From: Monarcha castaneiventris obscurior
Taxonomy: Eukaryota > Chordata > Aves > Passeriformes > Monarchidae
Assembly: GCA_026261815.1 (NCBI GenBank)
Contig: JAMPIT010000848.1
Span: 5,022,001 to 5,086,000 of the forward strand
Reading direction: 5' to 3'
DNA length: 64,000 nt
Shown here: positions 35,701-50,191 of the stretch, piece by piece
Layout: every line of letters starts with the position of its first letter
Position numbering within the stretch: position 1 is the stretch's first letter
The notes under the pieces: generated by a model
Databases searched by the model: none
What the model saw: only the letters and a program-made list of their open reading frames with translations
Told to the model about the DNA's origin: nothing
Translations under genes and position numbers: made by a program

Positions 35701-38700
35701 TGCTCTGCTGCCACAAAAGCCATGCTGCCTACACAGCTGCATAAGCAACCTACTAATTTATTACAAAGTCTGCATGGCAAGAATCTTTGCTTGTGGTAGC
35801 AAAAAAAATCACTGTCCAGGAAGTTAAAAATCAGGAAGAACAGCTTCCAGTTCTGTGGCAATTTCCAGAACAGAAAGGGATCTCTCCCCCGCTGAGCCAT
35901 GTGCCAGTGTCTCTAGTGTACAACACACTCGAGAGAAAGCCTGCCTGCTACACAAAGCTGTGCTCCCAAAACTGCATGTTTGCAGTAAAGCTGAAGTATT
36001 TCAACTGTTTTTTTCCCAAGGGAAGGAACAAATACTCTGCTTCTGAATAGAAGTGCAAAAACACCTCAAAGTCAATCATATTAACCCTAAAGACTTGGAG
36101 GCCGCCAGAGATGCAGGATCCTGGATGTTACAGTTTTACTTTTTTTTTCATAGGACTCCCAATATTTCCAAGAATGTCTGCAGTTAGTTAAGGAATTCTG
36201 TATCTTTTCTTATTCTCTGCTGTCTCACCCCTAGACAGTTAATAAAAACAAGATCTCCTGCCACCAGACAAAGGGTTTGAAAGAGATGCATTATGGCTTA
36301 TGAAGTTTAAATTAAAGTTTTAAATTAAAGATTGAAGTGATTTTTAATGGGTCTTTATCTCAAAACCAGTGTTAATTCAACTTCAGATCCTGCACAGCAT
36401 GGATCCTCCTGTGTTTGGGGTTATGTAAGGGAAATCTGTCCATCTAGAGAAGCTCTGTTTCATTCCCATTTTATGCAGATCCACCAAGGCCTCAAATTGG
36501 GTTCCTTCAAAGATAACTCCTATTACAAAATATGTGCTCTAATAGTAGAAATTATATGTTCAAAGGTTTTTTCAAGGAGCTGGGAGACAAATATTTACTG
36601 TGCCACAAATCTTCCTAAAGCAGAGTCTGCAGATGTGCAGGCAATATCTGCATGTCAGACTAACCAGTGCCAGTGGTTTCCTCACTGAGGCACTGCCCTG
36701 TGCAGAGCTTTCGGCTCACAGTGTATTATCACTCCCCCAATCAATGCAAATTGAACCCGGGCTTTCCTGAGAAGGTCCAGATTCAATTTGGATTTACTGA
36801 TTTAATCAGCTGAGAGTTCCTTACATAGTATGGTCCCCTACAGGGATACATTGACTAAATCCCAGAGATTCTGCATGTGCTGCAAAACCTAAAAACACGG
36901 GGAAAAAGAGCATGGAAAATCTACTAGGACATGAGGGAAACTTTTTTTTTTTTAAGTATTATTAATAACAGTACAAAGCTCATACTGGCTGGCCACCCCT
37001 TCAGGATGATGCACACTGGAGTACAAGATTTGATCTACAATCTGCTAGTTCCTAGTACTTGTGTTGCCTAGAGATGGCCACCAAACAGGGCAAGGGTCAT
37101 CAATGAACAGCAACTCACCCAAGTTTTCTGGGTGAAACGAGGACACCAGACTACCTAAGTGTAAGGCCAAGCCTTATGAAGCACTTCACTGCTGCAGAGT
37201 GGGATTTAAGGCCACTTCTGACTGAGAAATGTGCATTATATGTGTTTGTAGACATACATACCTGCAGAACTCACATTTCTGTGATGTCTCCAACATCCTG
37301 GTGCTAAGCACTCTAGAAAGAGTCTCTGCACCAGTTTGTAACAGCACATGTGGCCAGGCAGAGCAGAAAGCAGCAGGGATGAGTGTCAGCCAGCAAGGGA
37401 GGCTGCAGCCTTCCTGCATCATCAGCCTGGCACCAAGTACTTTGTCGTCATAACAACAAAATTGAGAGGTGCCAATTACCACAACAGTGAACACATAATT
37501 AGCAGCAGCCTGAACAAGTTGTCACCCTGCAAAACTGAAGAATCAGCAACAAAAATGCAAAGTGACCAATACAGGAGTAGGTACAAAAAGTTTTCTTACA
37601 TTAGAGTTTCAAATCATGATTTAGAGAATTGTTTTCTCTCCTTTGTAAGGGATGCTTATCACTTGCTACAAGGACTGTATTTCTTCACTCACTAGAGAAG
37701 TTATGTTTGATTCCATTATTCTGTGATTTTAAGCACTGATGGATAAGGAAGATCAGCAAGGAAATGCCACAGAGTTTGGAAATCTCTGGTTTGAATTCTA
37801 GAGCTGCATCTTTCACATTGAAGCAAAATATCAAACGTTGATTATGCATTTGCTACATACATAACAAATTCATGAAATGGAGCTAAAACACATAAGGGTT
37901 TATTTTCCCATTACTTTGTATGTGTGGAATCCCTGTTGATGCAGATCAAAGCAAAATTTGAAGCAGAGGAGTCACTGTATAAAGCTGTCACTTATATTAC
38001 CAGGAATGCCTGTCAGTGATTTTATCACTACGTAATTATCAAGCATGGGGTCAGAGTTCACCCTTCATCCTGTCAGTAATTCCTGTCAGCGACCTGGTGG
38101 AACATTCCATTCCTACCCATCTCCACATGAAACTGCAGATTTTCACTGAAACTCAGCACCTATAGGAAGAACAGCAACACAAACACCTCAAACAGTCTCA
38201 AGCAACTGTCTGAAAGGATCTGGCCCAAATAAGCACAGCAAAGAATCCAGCTCTTCCATTTTTCTTCTATTTCCTGTCTGTACCAGCAGAAATCTCCATT
38301 GTCCAAATAAGCTCCAGTTAATACCTGATGAGATCTTTGTTCAGTGCCACAGAAAACCATTTGTTGCTCCAGCTTGTAAATTTATATTCCCTGCATGGGT
38401 CTCAGATACAAAACCCTAGAAGTGAATTGCTAGACATAATCACCACCTTCAGAGGAACAATATTGCAGGTCAAATCTTGCCCAATATACTTTCACCAAAG
38501 AGGTCTACTGCTTGGTAAGGCTATTTAAAACAAATTGTTTTTGCTTTAAGCCAAATTCTTTAAGCTAGACTCAGAGTTCCTCTTTCCAAGGTGCCCTGAG
38601 GAACAGCAGAACATCTCTGGAGTTAAGAACAGACAGATACAGGTTATGGTGCAGTGCTCCTCTTTAATGAATAGCTTGTTAGCCATTCACCACCTTAGCT

Positions 38701-41700
38701 CCTTGTAGATTCACTTCATTATTTAAGAAATACAATGATTATTTGGCTCTGTGCCCACTTCTTCTGTAGTTTATGCTGGTACAAGTCCAAAATAAATGCA
38801 GTTACCACTGTGATGCAAATAAGCCAAGTTTCTGCTCTTTTGTTCCTCAGTAATCTGAAATGTTGATGATTCCTTATCCTTCACAGGCAAGCTGATAAGA
38901 ACCAGCACCACAGGGAGCTATTTTCTAACAGAATCTGCTCTGTGCCTGCTCTGAACCCATTTGTTGCTTAGTAGGACCCTGGCACAGCTCCACAGTCCAA
39001 TGAACATGATTAAAAATGACTTGATGAATTTAGTTCATGGAACAGGTGGCTACAGCCAGGCTGGAGGGGAGAGCACTGTACGCTAGGTGGAAATACTTTG
39101 TTTTCTAAAGATTCTGTGGATCTGAGTACAGACAAATCCCAAGAGTCCTAATTTCATTATCTGATGGCTGCCAAAAACTCTGCAAGGATCAGGAACAAAA
39201 TGTGGGGCAAGGGAAAAGAAACCACTGCATGGCTGCCTGAACCTTCCAGCACAACACAAATATTTGATCAGATCCCGGGGTATCAGGAAAGAGGAGATGA
39301 TGAAAGAGTCAAGAAGGGAACTGCTCAGCCAGCACAAGACTTGCAAGGCAAGAGAGTGAAGCCTTGCCTCCAAGTCTGGCTCAAATCCCTCACAAATCCA
39401 GGGAAGAGCAGAGCCAGAAGCTCACAGTCAAAGCAAGCAGCACCAACTGGATAAAAAGTGATTGGAGATAAATGGAATTGCTGTGGAGCTCACAAATCTG
39501 CCAGGCACACTGGTGATCCCCAGAGCTGGCCTCTCTGGGGCACAGAGGGACAGTAATAGGGCTTTTAACTGAGTTGTCTGCTGATGGTTTGTGGTAAGAT
39601 TACACAAACCCCTGATTTTCAGAAGTGTGCAATAATTTCATAAAAGGAAAGAACTGAGCTAAACCCATCTGTACCTTCTGAGCAGCTACAGTTGGTTCAT
39701 GCACAGGTATTCTACTCCCTAAGCAGAGCACGACAGGATTTCATTTCCAGCAGAGTTTAAGTGATGGAATAACCAGAGAAGGGTGCACTGGGAGTAATGG
39801 AATGGATACAGAACCAGCCCCAAAACTGTAACAAGCCCCTCTGAAACTTGATTACAAGTGCTCTTGATTATTAAATGCCAGACAAGAAAGACAAACAAGG
39901 GAAACAAATCTGCTGCTTTCATCTAACAAAATACATTTCAACATTTTTCAGGAGAAGGCACCAGCTCTTGAATACTTTATATTATGTGTACGCCTTCAAC
40001 TCTGCTGCTGATCTTGACGGCTGCACTTTAATTTATTTGTGCGACTCTTATTGGAGGTTGAATGAAATATGGAACACAGTGAGTCCACACGGTGATTTAG
40101 AGCCATTACATCCACATCTGTCACCAGCTGCCAGTTTGAACACGATCTGCCACGCCACTGGCAGGCATTCCCTTCATTGGTAATAAAATCCGGGGCTGTA
40201 TTTCCTTGAGATCTACCAATATTCACTGCATAAAAGCAAGCTGCCCTGAAACATGGGCAGTAAAACTGAGATGAATTCACACAGAACCTCCAAGCTTCAG
40301 CTGCAAAGAAAACAGTGGTCCACTTATCCTGATGTTACTGGAAATGCCTGGACTTTATCTAAGAATGTAAATCGCCTCTTTGTATAAATCAAAAGAACTT
40401 CCCAAAGATACAAAGCCAAGTTATAACCTAGAACTAAGAGGATATATGTTACAGGGAGAAAACTGCTTCACATCCACCCTGCTTGTCTTTTTATAGGGTT
40501 CTCAGGAGCTCATTTGGAATTTACTGTGCATGTAAATGCCAAATGAATTCCAAGTACTGCGTTACTGCCAATCCATTACACCGAGCCCTGCAATTTTAAC
40601 TTACAGCTCCTAACTGCCTGTGGCACCAGCTCTGGATTCCAGTTCTTACATTCAGATAATCTTGTGGATTTGTGGAAATCACTTTGTTGACACTTCATCA
40701 CACCTCCCAAATCAGGGCTGCTTGTGCTGGAACATTGCCCAAGGTCTGGTAATGGAAACGAGAACTCAAAGAGAGGCTGTGAGTGAGCTCTGTCCCACAA
40801 CAAAGCGTTTCAGTACTAAAATGACTTTTACAGATAGTTATTAAATTTAACCATGAGTTTAAGGTCCTTATTTATGAGGCATTACCACAGCAGGTAAGAA
40901 CAGACAAAAAAAGAGGACACTGCTGCCTCTTCCATCTTACTCATTGAAATGACAGGTAAAATTCCAGAGGGTGGTCAGGGACAACAGGAAGGTCACCAGG
41001 CAATGTCACCTGACACCTCTGCTGCAGAGAGAAGCGTTTCTTTTGCAGGGAAATCCAGCACAATGCATCTGTAAGAGCTGCAGCTGAAGCTGGACACCCT
41101 CCAGTAGCTCACAGCCCTGAGAGACAGCAACAAGGAACTGAGCAGGGTCATAACCCCAGGCATCAGGAAAGAAGATTTTGGCCTGTTCAAGGTTCTGTTT
41201 GGAAGAAGCCCATGGGTCCTGGACAGAAGAGTGCTCCAGGAGAGCTGCTGGATCCAGGAGCACCTTGTCAAAGCTCAATGATACCTGCTAACTTGCTTGT
41301 TCGCTTCTTACCACTGACAACAGAATTACTGGCGCTGGTTCCAGGGTTCTGCAGAGCACACTCAGCTCACAATGACACACACCACTCAAAAGTTCAGTGA
41401 AATATACACACCAGCAGCCTGAAAGAGCTCAGGACTGGGGAAAATACTTGTGAAGGCAGAGAGGGGGTCAAAGCAGGTGTAGGAAGTTGCTGGCAGCTCC
41501 ACAAACAGACTGTCAGTTTTGTGCTTGTAGCATACTGAAAATTCTCCTCATCAGAAAACCAATATTTCCAAAAAGATCTTGTGTATGTGTTCATCAGAGG
41601 TGCTGCTATAATTTACACTTACATGTTTAAGCCTGTTTTCACTGCGGGCATAAACAAGGGTTTGATTTGTAAAGATCTGGACTTTTGAAAGATCCACCTG

Positions 41701-43877
41701 TAACACCTGCCAAGAGGAACTCACAACAACTAAGAGCAGGTCCCCAATTGCCGGGAAAAAAAATTAAGATAAAAAACCAAAACAAAACCACGCCAAACAA
41801 AAAAAAAAATTCGTTGCATTATTTAACACAAGGAAGCAAAATATACTGAAGAATTTAAACTAGGCTGTGGTGCAGTTTGTGTGACCAACATCAGGTACAG
41901 GCAGGCTTTTGCTAAGCTTTAATTGTGTGAAGACAGCAGGCAGTGACAGATCATGAAGAAAGCAGCACACACTCTGCTCCCATGGCACAATCCCACAGGT
42001 TTCCCAAGCTGTGCCTGTGTTTTGTGGCCAGAATAGAATCCACAAGTCAGTATCCACAATTAGCTCACTTGACCCACATGGCCCTTCTCAAGTATCCTTT
42101 AAGTGGTGTTTACTTGAATTGGGTGTTACAAACCCCTTCACTTCTTTGATTCATTAAGTTCCATCTCCTTCACATGTTTAGCACCAGCAGTATCTGCCTC
42201 TTCAATCAGCAGCATCCCTCAAGAGAGCCAAGGTAACCACATGAAAGGAGCACAGGCACATGAAAGTGGAGATTTTAGAAATTTCATCTGATACCATTAA
42301 TTACTCAGCTAGATTAATTTGCTACTGAATTGCATCCAATTCCTACGCTCAAAAATCACAGCACAGATTTAGATTCTAAGCCTGTGATTCAACGTCTTCT
42401 AAAGTCAGTCGTAGTATTCAGACATCAAAAGACCCAGTGATGAAAATCAAGACACACCTCACCCCTTCTCAGGACAACAAACTCCTGCAGGTGAGCTGAG
42501 GCAGGGCAGCAGCACCAGCTTGTCTCTGAGCAGCCTCAGTTCCATTGGAATTAAGAGAGAATGAATTATTTTGCTTAAGCTGATGTCACAGTGAGACATA
42601 TTTCTTCATGGCTCAGTTGAAGTGCCTGGATGTTAAACACAACTGTGTTTGCAGATTTTTCAATGAGAAGCCATTTATGGGGATGAAAGCAGCACATGCA
42701 TCTCACAATTAGGTGTGGAACAGATCCAGAGGGGTTGTGTTCTTACATGTAAACAAAGAGAAATGCTCAGCACCTGCCTATGATGAGAAGTCGGTTTGCA
42801 GTTGTGGGATTCTTGAGTTCCTTGTTAAAAAACATCTCCCAGGATGTCACTACAACGTATTCAGGAGAATTAACTGCAGCCTAGAGTAACACAAGGCAAA
42901 TGCAATGACTCAGACCAGCACTCAGACATCACAGCTCTCCCATACAGAGCCAATTTCATGGCAAACTTCACAATTCCTCCCTGTAGATGGAAAATCTCGA
43001 TGAAAGATGCACAAACACAACGGTTGAGTACAGTCATATTCCACCCAATATGGCACAGGTATCATCTGACACACAAAAAGCACTGAAGAACTGCAGTGGG
43101 GTTCATACTGGGATAAATATCTTCTCATCACCTCTGTCCCAGGATTATTTACATTATGGGATTCACTGCTATTGTTTCATTTGTTGGGAATGGGAGTGAG
43201 AAATGTGATCAGGGATCTCTTCTGATGGTTCTAATGACAAGGCACCCATGGAACAGGAAAGATTCACAAACTGGATATGGAACACACTTACAATCCCTTC
43301 CTTTCCCACCACCAGCACTGGATGGTAACAAAAACTTGCTTCCAGTGGTAAATTCTGTGATGTGCTTTAGCCTAAAAAGGCACAACAGGTAGGATCTATA
43401 TTCTGCCATTCCTCCTCACCTGGTCTTTTAGTTTCTCGTTAATCCATGTCAGTGTGTCCCATGTGCAGTCAAATGGATCCATTTGACTAATGGATCATTT
43501 GTTAAATGATTCATCCCACTTCTGTTAAACACATGATCCCATTCTCTTTGTCCAACAAGGCTCTCAGAACAGACAAGGATTAGTTCTTGGGGCCATGGGA
43601 ATTGTTCTGCCCCCTCTTCCCGAAGGATTCTGTGCTGCCCTCTGTCCAGTCACTTCACAGCTGGGGACAAATGCTCAGAGTTTAGGCTTTTTCTGATCAC
43701 AAACCCAGCCATTTACCCAGCATAAATTATGCTAAATGTGTTCACCATACAAGAGACTTCCAAATACCAACCAAGGACAAGCTGGTAGAAACCAGAAGTG
43801 CATAAAGAACTAAACAGGCCATCACAAGAGCACAGCTTCCTTTTTATTTTTTTTCCACACGATGGGACTTAAAACAA
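29749..43877. other. 14-kb intron stretch nearly free of recognisable repeats
   Basis: No CR1, LTR or microsatellite of note in about 14 kb, whereas the rest of the window has a CR1 piece every few kb. The part at 32000-32260 is rich in TAAT/ATTA homeodomain-type core motifs. Open frames stay below about 115 codons and show no domain. The low repeat density may reflect chance or constraint on regulatory sequence. Confidence 0.5.
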
Positions 43878-43925
43878 GGCGACCTTTAAGGTCCCTTCCA
43901 ACCCAAAGCATTCTGTGGTTCCACC
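43878..43925 (+). mobile_element. CR1 3'-terminal stub
   Basis: Only the last 48 bp or so are present: CCTTTAAGGTCCCTTCCAAC and then CATTCTGTGGTTCCA. This is the terminal motif of CR1 in forward orientation, severely 5'-truncated. Confidence 0.8.
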
Positions 43926-46575
43926 TGTGGCATTAAGGTCTGACAGGAACACTCCAGGATTTATGCCTGCAATATGCAGCTTTCAGGCCAGCTTGTTTAT
44001 CAGGTTATCCTTTCTGGTTGTTTGACAGAGCTCTGTGTCCCTTATGTACAATGTGGTGGCTTAAAGGACTGCTTGTTTTATTTCCTTTAATCAGATAAAC
44101 AGATACAGCAGAGGAACCTGTGGGGAGCAGGGGTGGAATATCAGGATTTGATGCAGCAGCAACAGTTCCCCTCCAGTATCCAGTGGTTCTGCCAGAGCAG
44201 AACTTGCCTTTACATCAAGACATGTTTTTCATCAATATTTCCACAGGTGCTGGCCTGAAGGATCAAGGTCTTCAGCCTTTAAGGTGGGTTGCAAAATGTG
44301 GCACAATTTGCAGCTAAGGGGCAGCTGTTGAAAATTGCTCATTTAACAATGAGAAGGAAAAAGTTTTAGGCTTGTTTTAGACAGTCTCCTACATTTAGAG
44401 GAGCTCCCAAATGCATTTCCTAAGTGTGCATTCTAAACTATCAGCCCTATTAACTTTTCTTGTTAAAAAACACACAAAAAAAGCCAGAAAGTAGAAAGGC
44501 AACTTCCACTCTGTAGAGGTATAAAAGGGAAAACAAAGCTTTGAAGGCAAATTTCTCAAAGTAAAGAAAATAAGACTTGTAATGAGGCAATCTAAACCTG
44601 CTCTGAGTAGTGGAGATGAGAAAGAATATAATTTCCCATGATCTGTTATTTCCTTTAAAAGCCCCTCAGAATGAATGTAGAGTTGCCTATATTTGAATTT
44701 TACTCCATCTGGTCAAGGAAGAAGATAGAGAAAGAAAGGAAAAAACAATTAAAGGAGAAAACCACTTTCCATAAAGCTGTAATTTAAGTGAAAACTTCAA
44801 ATGAATCAAGAACCACACGTCTTGCAATGAACTGTTTGTTCACCACATCCCTGTATGAACCCTCCAGTACAGAAAACCTGCCCCAAAAAAGAGAAGCAGA
44901 TCATTTTTACATTAAGATTTTGTCTTTGCATGAAACATGAACACTGAGAGAATCTTAATTTCCAGGGGTAGTAGAGTTCGAAATTTTTCAGACTAGATTT
45001 GGCAAGATCCTAAGAGACAGATAATTAAAAAAGCAATACTACCTGTGGGAAGTAACACAAGCCAGGGAACAAATCAAAACCAGATTAGAATCCACTCTGT
45101 GTCAGCTGGAATAGATCTGCTTTCGATGGCACATCAATTTTAAAAGTTTCTGATTCCTGAACTCTGACATGAGAACAGTGAGGGAGGAGATGAGATCAAT
45201 ACCAGAGTATTTGAGGTAAAGCACAAACTGATTCAGCTTTGGGAGAAGCAGCTTAGTGCTGAACAGGCTTTGCAGAAAATAAACACTGTCCAGCTGCAAT
45301 GCATTCCCTGTTTTCCTTCCCACACCTCCCTGGCAGTCCCACACCACAGGGACTGGCAGTGACTGTGTGGATGAAGGAGAATTGCACAGGGAACCCCTCC
45401 CTCACCTTCACTGCCCAGGCTCTCTGGTTCTGGTTTCTCTGTGGTTTTATCCTCTCTCTGTCGTGTGAGTGGGTGCGGACAAAAAAAGAAAATTCAGTGT
45501 CCCAGAGTGTTTGCTAAAGAAAATAAGAAGTAAAGTGGTTACTGCTGTGAGTCTGCCATCGTTCCCAGCAGCACCAGGCACTCAGGATAAATCCCCAGCT
45601 CTCAGGGGTCAGTGCCCACTGTGGGGCCCTGCCCCAGCACAGAGCAGTGGGTGACACCCTCAAAGACAGATATAACCCCACCTCCTCTTTAGGTGATGTT
45701 TCTGTGGAAGAAGAGAGAGGAAACTGCCAAAGTTTCTTCTCCAAGGTCTTCTCTGAAGACATTCCACCTCTGCACAGGGGGAACTGCAGTCTCTAGTAAA
45801 TACAAACACAGCAGAGTGGGTTTTAGCAGACTCTCCCACCTCCCACTGCCAGCTTAACCATGTTACAAATATCTCCTTTTGCACCATTGCAATGATATTG
45901 TGCAGCAGCAATTCCCACTATTAATTACAACATTATGGCACAGGAAGTTGTGCCCTGGGTGTATTTTATACCTTATCTACCCTTTACTTCCTCTTGCTCC
46001 CAAATCCTTCTCAAATCAATCTGAGAGGGGACAGATGGGGAAAAAAAAAGATTCTTTTCACAAAAAACAGAGGCTATGGAAAGGGATTCCATGAAAAAAT
46101 ATCCAACTGAAAAAAAAGCACCCATCAAAACACTCTGCTTTCCTCTGTATCTTAAAAGAGTCTTGCAAATGCCAGTGCAAATGATGGGGCGTCTGATGTT
46201 TTGACAGAAGCAAGAACATCATTAAGGTAAGAGCTGTCAGCAGGTATTTTATTTTCTCCCTGAAGAATAGGGCTACTCTTTAGGCATTACTTTTTTTACT
46301 AATCTTTTTTCTTTCATTTCCATTCTGTAATTCAATCCTGATAGATGGCATATTTTATTTGCCTGTGAACTGGATAGATTAGAGTGCAACAGTGATGGCT
46401 TGTGAATATAAGTGTGTGTGGTTCAAAGTCAGCAGCCAGCAGAGATGCACTAATTGTGCTGCCACTGGGATAAGACAGGAAAACTATTCCATGTCCAGCT
46501 GCAGTCCTTCTTAACAGAGAAAACAATGCTCAGGTAAAAATAATGCAACAGTAAGACTGTACCCAAAATTTCATT

Positions 46576-46640
46576 ATTTCATACGTATTGTATGAAATTT
46601 CGTATGTATGACATGTGCCATTTCATACATGGCACATGTC
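46576..46640. repeat. Two adjacent perfect hairpins
   Basis: The first hairpin (46576-46598) has a 9-bp stem, ATTTCATAC with GTATGAAAT, and a 5-base loop. The second (46610-46640) has a 12-bp stem, GACATGTGCCAT with ATGGCACATGTC, and a 7-base loop, TTCATAC, which repeats part of the first stem. TTCATAC thus occurs in both hairpins. No gene or known element explains the block. Confidence 0.92.
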
Positions 46641-47675
46641 GCTCTTAAAAACAAAATAAAAGGTGGTTTTCTGTATATATTTACAACCTCATCAGACTCC
46701 AAGTATGAATTAATATTAAATTCCCAGTAAAACCACTGGGAACTCAGGACCACCCACAAATGAGTTCTCCACATTAACAGGGTGCAGGAGGTTCGAGAAA
46801 ACCAGAAACAGACTTCAGGAGACAACTGGTGACAAGAAACACACAAAGGAATGGGATCAGGGAGCCAAATCAGGTGAACTGCAGGGGGAACAGTGCAGAA
46901 CACACCTGGCCCAAGGCTCTGGGAGAGCCCACGGGTGCTGCTCAGATGAACAACGTCTGGAGATGCACCATGAATACAAATGTAGTGCTGAACCCTGCTA
47001 CTGGCAGGCTCCAACTGGGAGAATCTGAGTCCAAATGCAGCAGCTGCAGCACCCGACAGGGTCTGCAGTCCTTGAGGGACAGAACACTTAAGGTTCACTC
47101 AGAGGAAATTCCTGGAAGGTACTCAGAAACCCAGGGATGCTTCTTTAATCCACCACACAGAATAAGAACTCAAATCCTTCCCCAAAGGAGTGTGACACGT
47201 CAGTCTGGGAGAGAAGATTAGAGAGGTCAAGCGGATCTGCAAGCACAGCCTCCTCAGAAGGCAGCTCTCAATAAAAGAAAGGGCTGGATCAGAGAGGGGA
47301 ATTACAGCATATTTTATCAGGACTAATACAATAGATGTTTATGATCTGTACTAATTTGTTTGATGGTTGTTATTGAGAAATCTTTAATTATTAAGAAGAC
47401 GAGCGACATGTGAGTATTGTTAGCAAAGGCATTTTCTACAGAAGAACAGCAGACGTATGGGAGAATGAGTCAGTTATTTATGTTCCCTTTTTAAAACAAA
47501 ATTAGCAAGCTTTTAGAGGAACACACAGTTTCCAGATACATAAAAGCATTCCTGGTTATATCTGCAGTTTCCAACCCATGCAGAAGTTTCACTTGTTCTA
47601 GTCTATACACAGCTTTTTCTCCATTCACGTGGCAAATCTTAGTGAGGAATACTCCCTCAGAGAGAGAAATCATTA

Positions 47676-47822
47676 TGGAATCATGGAATACCCTGAGCTG
47701 GGAGGGCATAAGGATAATCCTGGTCCATCAGCCCAGCTCCTGTCCCTGCACAGACACCCCAACAACCCCACCCTGGGCATCCTGGAGCTCTGGCAGCCTC
47801 GGGGCCGTGCCCATTCCCTGGG
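47676..47822 (-). mobile_element. CR1 3' fragment
   Basis: The reverse text begins ATGGAATCATGGAATACCCT, continues AGCTGGGAGGGCATAAGGAT, and ends in GGGCATCCTGGAGCTCTGGC and GCCCATTCCCTGGGG. It is of the same subfamily as the copy at 18885-19052, inverted relative to it. Confidence 0.87.
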
Positions 47823-50097
47823 GAAAAAAGACTTTTTGGAATCAAAGTTCCTTTACTTCCCAAGTGAATACACAGGGAAGGGAGTAGACAGATGCAAAAA
47901 TGTGCATTATACGTAGAAAATCTGTTTGGACAAACAAGCTCATTCCTCATAGGTGGTAGAGCAGGTTTGCATTCTTCCCATGTTTCAGTGTTCAGAAATG
48001 TGTGAGACACTGCATCTTCTAATCTCTTCATCATCAGCTCCAAACTTGCTAGCCATGTATTTTCTCAAAGCCTCACACACATGGATTTGGTGAAGGCTCT
48101 TCATGAAAAAAAACCCATCTGGTTCAATGCAATCATATCAATGAACATTCAAACAAAAATTCTAAAATTATGCATTTTTAGCTACTAAAAAGCTTTTCAG
48201 CTTTTGCAAGGACATTCATAGCCCAACATTTCTTCCTTGAAACAGATGGCAGTGGTGTTTACTGTGGGTTCTTTTCCACCACAAATCCACAAAGAAAAAG
48301 CTGTTTTCAAGAAGTTTCTTTGTAACCACTGAATAATGAAGTGTCTTGCACTAAAATAAAATTTGTTGCAATGTTCCAAATGATCATATTAAACATGAAC
48401 TGGCTTTAACCTGTCCAAAATCAGCACTCCCTGAGGTGGTCTTTAAAGAACATGAAGGGCTTTTGTTGACTAATTACATTTGAAATCACTTTTTTCAACT
48501 GATAAGTAAAACACTAATTGGTTATAACTGATGTGACCTTCAGATATCCCAGGCACTGTGCTCGTGGTCTGCCTGTCCTCCTCTTAGAATTCAAACCTCC
48601 TTTTCAGCCCAGCAGTTTTAGCCCGTGGCTTGATGAGACAGGGACTTCAACAAGCAGCAATATCCATCTAAAAATGTCTCCTTTTGGGTCACCCACTCCA
48701 CAGAAACTCTGGGATTCAGGTAAAGATATAATGGCTTATTTTTGCACAAGTTGTGGCAGGGGAGAGGAACTTATTCTTCCCTCCTTCAGTTCATCATGTG
48801 ACTGCACAAAGCTCCAGACAGAGTAATTCCTCCCTAAGGACATCAAGTACTCTCAGCTCCAAGTCTCATCCTTTTATCCCTGAATTAGAAACCTATTTCT
48901 TGGTCAGGGTAGAGGAACAGCATCAAAGCACAGTGAAGCAGGAAGCACTGGGAGACAAAGGAGAGACAGGATAGGATTGTAAGCAGTATGGAAAGCTCTG
49001 GTTTGGTGGATGGGAACAGAATGTGAGAAAGAGTGGATTTAAGTGCAGAGACAGCCCTGCACAGAAACAGAAATGGCCACCGCTCCTGCAGATGGTAGAA
49101 GCTGACCACCAGCAACTAAATTTGAGAAATCCAACCAAGTCCTCTGACACTGATGAAGGTCGCATCCCAAAACAACCCTCAGTGCGAATGAGCCACAGAA
49201 AACTAAACGAAAAAGTGAATTTTCCTGTTGTCACAAGGGGTAGGGGCATTCCTGAGCCACATATTCAAACAAACCACCCACGTGTGTCCCTGCTGCCCTG
49301 CATGAACTGCTGGCATCACAGAGCAATGTGCAGACACCTGACCAGCACACTTGTGTGCATCCCACAACATTTTGTTTTCTTCCTGAATATTAATTTCACA
49401 TAAGATTTCCCACTCTGCATCCTTCATTATTTTATTCCTCTAATGAAATTTGCATTTGTTAATTTTACTGAAAACGGAATCCAGCAGGGTTTTGCTGAAT
49501 GCTTTTCTTTTTTTTCCTCTCCAAGGGCTGGTTCCAAACAGGAATATACCAACATCTGTAATGGAAAACAGGCTGCAGACCCTACCAAGGTATCAGACAA
49601 CTCATTTAACATATAAATTGTTTGGGGTGTAATTTCAGGTAAGTGATCCTAATGCACTGTCCCATTTTATGCCATTGGCCTCAGGGCCTCAATCACAGTC
49701 ATTTAGTTAAATATTAAACTAAGTCCCTTGGGTTCAGTTCTTCACAAAAGTTACCAAATACAGGCTTGGAGTAAATGTTTGCTCTCACCCATGATACAGA
49801 GCATGGCAGGATCTCTACCTGTGCTTGTGCTCCTGGATAACTACAGCCACTGCCCTAAACACAGTTATTTAAAGCTTACCCTGGCCTAGAGCTACAGCCA
49901 CTCTAGAAATAATCACATTAAGTGATACCAAGTACAGCTGTTTTGAGCATTCACTTTAGGAGCCTCAGGGAGCAAGCCCTCAGTCACCTTTAGAGACAAA
50001 GAAAAGCAGGTGTCTGGAGTCCTCCAAGGAAGGTGTGCTCTGCTCAGCTCTGGGTCTCTGAAGTTAATGTCTCTCATTGTCAGCTTGATGCCTTAGG

Positions 50098-50150
50098 TTT
50101 TAACTTTTATATTTTTTATTTAACTTTTTTAACTTTTATATTTTTCAAAT
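50098..50150. repeat. Imperfect AT-rich tandem duplication
   Basis: The motif TTTTAACTTTTATATTTTT occurs twice with a short spacer, just upstream of the LTR-like block at 50192. It may be a simple low-complexity expansion. Confidence 0.75.
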
Positions 50151-50191
50151 TCTGTACTGCTTAGAGTGTAACTCTGAAGTTCCTTGTAGCC

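Noticed and set aside
46574..47221. Overlapping long frames on both strands (174 codons minus, 130 codons plus).
   Set aside because: Neither translation resembles a known protein, and the minus frame runs into the hairpin cluster. An unclassified old repeat is possible, but I cannot support a gene.
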